Shown here: positions 31,961 through 35,915 of the stretch, in pieces | How the letters are laid out: each line of letters begins with the position of its first letter | How positions within the stretch are numbered: position 1 is the stretch's first letter | DNA from: Tubulinosema ratisbonensis | Lineage: Eukaryota > Microsporidia > Tubulinosematidae | Assembly: GCA_004000155.1 (NCBI GenBank) | Contig: RCSS01000821.1 | Coordinates: forward strand, 1 to 35,915 | Direction of reading: 5' to 3' | DNA length: 35,915 nt | Position numbers and translations under genes: made by a program | The notes under the pieces: model-generated | Database searches by the model: none | What the model was told of the DNA's origin: nothing | What the model saw: only the letters and a program-made list of their open reading frames with translations

Positions 31961-33031
31961 NGAAAAGATGAAGATTACNACNCAAAANTAAAAAATTTGC
32001 ACGAATACCTCGGTCATGTGGNAATAAGAAAACTCTATTACACAATAAAAGATCATGAAAGAATCCCCAANCTACAAAAAATAATAACCGANGTAATAAA
32101 CAATTGCAAATATTGNCAAAANGCAAAAGAAACNAAAATTAAATANGGAAAAATTCAAGGGAATCTCATTTCAACAATCCCTTTCAAATTTATTTCCACG
32201 GNTATTCTAGNCCCCCTGNATNTAAGAGATATTCTAAAAACAAATNTTCCAAGTANAATATATCTTCTAACAATCACAGATCTATGCACAAGATGGACTG
32301 AAATAGGANTTTTGAAGGATTTGACATCTAAAACTACCACACGAACATTTGAAAATATATGGTTAAAGAAAATGATAAATCCAGACAAAATTCTTTCAGA
32401 CCAAGGGAAACAATTTACCGGATTGCCATTTATAAACATGTGCCAGAGAAGAAAAATCAAACAAATTTTTACTACACCTAATAACCCAACAGGAAACGGA
32501 GTTTCCGAAAGAATAAACCTAAGTATTTTGGAATTTTTAAGAATGAAAATCCCACACCAAAATGTTAAATCACTGATCGAAAAGATTAAGATTAAAATAA
32601 ATTATACTTTCCACAGAGTACTTAAAACATCACCTTTTATCTTAAAATTCGGATACGACCCTCTAACAAAACAAAAGAAGAACAGAAAAAAATTGTTAGA
32701 AATGTCAATTCAAGCAAACTTTTTAAACGCAAAAAAGAACAACCAATTAAAAAATAGAACAAGAAAAAAGTTTAATTATAAAATAGGAGATTTGGTAATG
32801 ATAAAACTAAAAAGACAACGAAAGCTAGATGAATGTTTCGAAGGACCAGGCAAAATCATAGCAATAAAATATAATCAGAATAATCTTAAAATACTCATTA
32901 ACAAAAAAGAAAAGTGGATTAATGTTAAAAATTTAAAACCCTGGAGAGGAGTAGAGTGNGGTACATTAGGTAACCANGTTAAAACTAACCAATCAGCAAA
33001 TAACAAAAAATTATTAAATAAAAATATTTAA
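31961..33031 (+). pseudogene. 5'-truncated Ty3/gypsy retrotransposon integrase
   Basis: Integrase joins retrotransposon DNA to the genome. The open frame begins after a stop at 31958-31960 with no ATG. Near its start is an HHCC zinc module (HEYLGH, a later His, then NCKYxQ, where the last Cys codon is TGN at 32114-32116). The catalytic core has the first Asp codon as GNT (32201-32203, unresolved) in a T-x-IL-x-PL motif, the second Asp in LSDQGKQFTG and the Glu in GNGVSERIN. The C-terminal part has IGDLVMIKLKRQRKLDECFE then GPGKI, the GPY/F-type module. Protease, reverse transcriptase and RNase H are absent upstream, so the copy is truncated. Twenty ambiguous bases fall in it, 18 of them before 32310, which suggests merged copies or poor reads. 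LTR-like copy C starts about 60 nt after the stop. Confidence 0.85.
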
Positions 33032-33093
33032 CCCCAAGGGAACCAGATGAGAAAACAAATGAACAAATTAAATAAAAGTTTTTTTAACAGTCT

Positions 33094-33223
33094 TGTTTTA
33101 GGTGTGAAACACAGCAATATTTTACTGTATGTCTCCGTCAACTACGTATAAATATTCTTATAATGAAGGTATGGAGAAAAGATCTTCGAATGGATTTCCC
33201 ATCCCTAGGCAACAAAAAAAAAT
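33094..33223 (+). repeat. LTR-like repeat copy C (subfamily 1), next to the integrase
   Basis: Begins TTTTAGGTGTGAAACACAGC, contains CCGTCAACTACGTATAAATA then TTC, and ends GATCTTCGAATGGATTTCCC followed by ATCCCTAGGCAACAAAAAAAAA. Over the second half it matches copy A closely, including the TATAAATATTC box. About 35 nt present in the other copies between CAGTA and ATTTTAC are missing. Its place directly behind a gypsy integrase is where a 3' LTR would be. Confidence 0.7.
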
Positions 33224-33664
33224 AGTATTTAAAATGCTGGTGTCTTGTTTAGATCCAATGAAATTTCAAGTTTTTTAAAGGGAATGGGGCAAAATAAAAA
33301 TGATTATAAAACTATTGGGGTGGTAGGAAATTTTTTTTAAACAAAAACCTTTATTAATGATGTCTCTTTATAAAAAACTCCCAAAGAGGTTTTACAGAAT
33401 AAAAAAGAGAAGTGAATAACAAACGAATTTTATGAATTATATTTAAATATTAGCTGCAAGCCTAATACGTTTGAAAGAGCTAACAATTTTTTTATATTAA
33501 TGCAAATTAGAAAGCTAAAGTGCAACAAAATATTAATTACAAGACATTAATTTATTATTTTTTATTAGATTTAGCTTTTTTTACAATATAGGATGATTTA
33601 ATAAATTTTAACTGTAACTAGAGCCTTTAAGGTAAGCCAGACTTGGCCAATCAATAAAATGTAC
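33224..33664. other. spacer between two LTR-like copies
   Basis: AT-rich sequence with no recognised frame or motif. The two flanking copies have the same orientation but belong to different subfamilies, so they are unlikely to be a pair from one insertion. Confidence 0.4.
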
Positions 33665-33829
33665 AAGTGAATTCTGGTAAGAGAAAAACTAGCAGTATCT
33701 TTAGCTATACCTAATTATGTAAAAACATATTTTGCATTATTTTTCTTTTAACTAGGTATTATACTTTATATAGAAGATACAGCGAAATATTTTCGTATTG
33801 ATATTCTATCCCTAGATGACAAAAAAATC
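33665..33829 (+). repeat. LTR-like repeat copy D (subfamily 2, degenerate)
   Basis: It contains GCAGTATCTTTAGCTATACC, then CTTTTAACTAGGTATTATAC and TTTATATAGAAG, which match copy B, and ends ATTCTATCCCTAGATGACAA followed by an A-run. The GATCTTCG core of the other copies is eroded here. This is the most diverged copy, so it is probably the oldest insertion. Confidence 0.55.
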
Positions 33830-35915
33830 AAAAATAACCATTTTGAAAAAATTTTTAAGTCTAATTTGTGGTGGGTCTTTTTTGTTCTTTTGGCTTATCA
33901 AATGGTTCCGTCATCACTTTCTTTGTTTTTTATTTGTAAATTACATCGAAACAAAATATTAAACTAGTATTCTGTAAAATAAAATTTATACCTAATTCCT
34001 ACTTAAAAATGTTTTCAATTTATTATTGCCCGATAAATTATATCTTTGATCGGATTTTTGCTATTTGTATTAGTGAAATTTATGTTTATCATGAACCCAT
34101 TGCAATTTAAAATCTCTTTTATATTTTGGTACAATGTAATTGGATCAATGATCTTTTAATTAACAATGTTATAAACCCTTTTAAAAAGGTCCGATAATTA
34201 TTAGATTATCAAGCATTAAATTTACAAATACTTTTCAAAATTAAAATTTTATATGTTTGAGTTGGATGTGCTACTGGTGTGGTTGCGTTTATTGTTTTTA
34301 ATTAAAGAATATTTTATGGAATTCGAGTTTCATTAAATTTGACTTTAAATACTTTTACAGGAGATAAATGGTCAAATGGTATTTATTGCCTTTTTAAGAC
34401 GATAAAATCTTTTCATTCACTCCTTTTTAGCTGCCAATTATCTAGCAGTTAAAACATGTTTGTATAAAAATTTTTCCAACATTACTTTAAAAATATATAA
34501 TTTCTAAAAACAAGAAAAAATTTAGTTAACAGTTAAACTTCTGGCATTTCTGAAAAATTCTGCAATCAAAATAAAAGTAAACAATCGGAGAAAGCCCCTC
34601 AAAAAATAAAACTTTAAGAGTTTATGAAACAGAACTTTTAATAATTTCAAAATAAAGTAATAACAAAAATAATAAATTCAAAAACTAATATATAATAAAA
34701 AAATGAACAACTATTTAATCCGCCATGCTAGAAGAAACAAGAATAAATAAAACCCTTAAAAGAGTTTTTAAAAATTACAGTATCACAAGTTGCCCAGAAC
34801 TCAGATAAAGGAGACCCAAGTCTTCTATCTGACCTTCGAATAAGCAATTTCTATTTTAAGTATTTTCTGGTTAAAGGATAGCTTTCGGCAAGCAGTTGAA
34901 AAATACAATTTTTAATAAAAAAATTATATTTGAATGACAAATATGCAATCACTGATTTGTTTTAAATGAAATGTAGTGCCTTATATACTGGAAATCCGCC
35001 CATATTTAAGATATTACTTTATTAACTTTTGTCTTTGTGCGATTTATAAAAAGTTGTTAAATTTGTATCACTGTAATAGTTTATTTCTTCAGTTTAATGG
35101 GGTTCTTTTTTTCAAATAAATGTTTTTTTAATTAATTTAACATTCAGATATAGAAATATTTTTTGTCTTGTATAAAAATTAGATTTTGTATTTATGAAAT
35201 AAAAATCGCCAAACAAAATATTATGTGAAAAGTTACCTAAAAGGTGTTAATTTGGTTTAAACATTTCTTTATTTAATATCCAATAATAAAATTCAAGATT
35301 CTAATTGCATTAGAATTGTAAAAATAATTAATTTTAAAGTTACTTTATCATTACTAAATAAATTTAATATTATATAAAGGGGGTGCAAGTTAACTATATT
35401 TATAGTTTTTTGTTGTTTTTCAACTAAAGATTCAAAATATCTTAAGTTTTGGTCTTTTTGATATTAAAAAATTATATATTGTTTCATTTTTTATTTTCTT
35501 AGCTTATATTTTAAAATAATTAATTATTAATTTCACAGATTAGTTTTGTGTTTTAATATAAAAAAGGATTATTAAAATATTTTTTAAACTATTGTTTTAT
35601 ATTTAACCAGTCATAAATTATTTGAAGATGAATAAGTTTTAATCCTTGAAATTACTTTTGTTTTCAAATTTAGCATGGTTAATCAATTTTATAATTAATA
35701 AAATCTTTACAAAAATAATCAGAAATTGTAAAATCATCCCATATGTACAAAAAAACACATTATTAAATTTTATTTTCGTTTATTAAAACATTTTAACCAC
35801 AAAAAAACAAATAATTTATTACAAAGTGATAGCACGAATCGTCGATTTAGGATCACCAATAATTTTCAAATTTTAAATAGCTTAAACTCATGCGTATTTA
35901 ATAATCATGCTAAGC
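33830..35915. other. AT-rich DNA with no supported gene
   Basis: Two kilobases to the window end with little structure. Apart from the short remnant listed at 34747 nothing was recognised. A stop-free frame runs off the right edge from about 35720 (+) without an ATG and with no family resemblance, so I do not call it. Confidence 0.5.
34747..34881 (+). pseudogene. short coding remnant, unidentified
   Basis: A 45-codon stop-bounded frame without ATG includes VAQNSDKGDPSLLSDLRISN and ends KYFLVKG. Its composition is clearly more protein-like than the flanks. It could be a fragment of a transposon or of a lost gene. No family was recognised. Confidence 0.25.

Noticed and set aside
31216..32460. 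Alternative frames overlapping the 283-residue gene and the integrase
   Set aside because: Out-of-frame shadows of well-supported coding sequence.
35720..35915. Stop-free plus-strand frame running off the window edge
   Set aside because: No ATG and no resemblance to a family; a CCCATATG nearby leads to only seven codons in its own frame.
1..35915. CRISPR array, bacterial operon or prophage signals
   Set aside because: No regularly spaced direct repeats or Shine-Dalgarno-led gene clusters; the SUMO, Sec62 and TBC genes show that the genome is eukaryotic.

Overview
The window looks like a piece of a microsporidian genome, of the enlarged, gene-poor, extremely AT-rich kind (Edhazardia-like is my best guess; this is inference, since no rRNA or other species marker is present). 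The grounds are very short intronless genes, a minimal RAD18 and a compact SEC62, a CCC motif just upstream of the start codon of five genes, four predicted proteins with N-terminal secretion-type segments but no recognised free-living function, and long non-coding stretches littered with decayed transposons. Only about eight real genes occupy 36 kb.

Layout. 1-4.3 kb: AT-rich DNA with nothing I can support. 4.3-9.4 kb: a transposon graveyard with unidentified coding remnants, a decayed hAT-type transposase (about 6.83-7.62 kb), a decayed pogo/Tigger-type transposase (about 7.9-8.6 kb) and a possible terminal inverted repeat at 8897. 9.5-10.6 kb: a convergent housekeeping pair, RAD18-like RING-SAP ubiquitin ligase (+) and SEC62 translocon subunit (-), 59 nt apart. 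11.2-11.4 kb: first copy of an LTR-like repeat. 12.2-15.05 kb: a 960-residue predicted secreted protein with basic, nuclear-localisation-like clusters (-). 17.8-18.1 kb: SUMO (-), followed by a second LTR-like copy. 19.1-20.1 kb: decayed Tc1/mariner transposase. 22.2-23.05 kb: a probable pseudogene (-). 25.5-27.05 kb: a TBC-domain RabGAP with both catalytic finger motifs and a possible signal peptide (+). 27.75-28.35 kb and 31.0-31.85 kb: two further predicted secreted proteins (+). 29.0-30.2 kb: retroelement-like and unidentified coding remnants. 31.96-33.03 kb: a 5'-truncated Ty3/gypsy integrase with many ambiguous bases, followed by two more LTR-like copies (33.1 and 33.7 kb). 33.8 kb to the end: AT-rich DNA with one short remnant.

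How it fits together. RAD18 (DNA-damage tolerance), SUMO and SEC62 (post-translational import into the ER) are housekeeping. The other intact genes look like a parasite-specific set of secreted or membrane-inserted proteins that share a CCC-before-ATG signal; the standout is the RabGAP that may be exported to the host, and next the large secreted protein with nuclear-localisation-like clusters. The repeats are informative: four scattered copies of one 130-170 bp element, one of them directly behind the gypsy integrase, sort into two subfamilies and probably are the LTRs of that element family.
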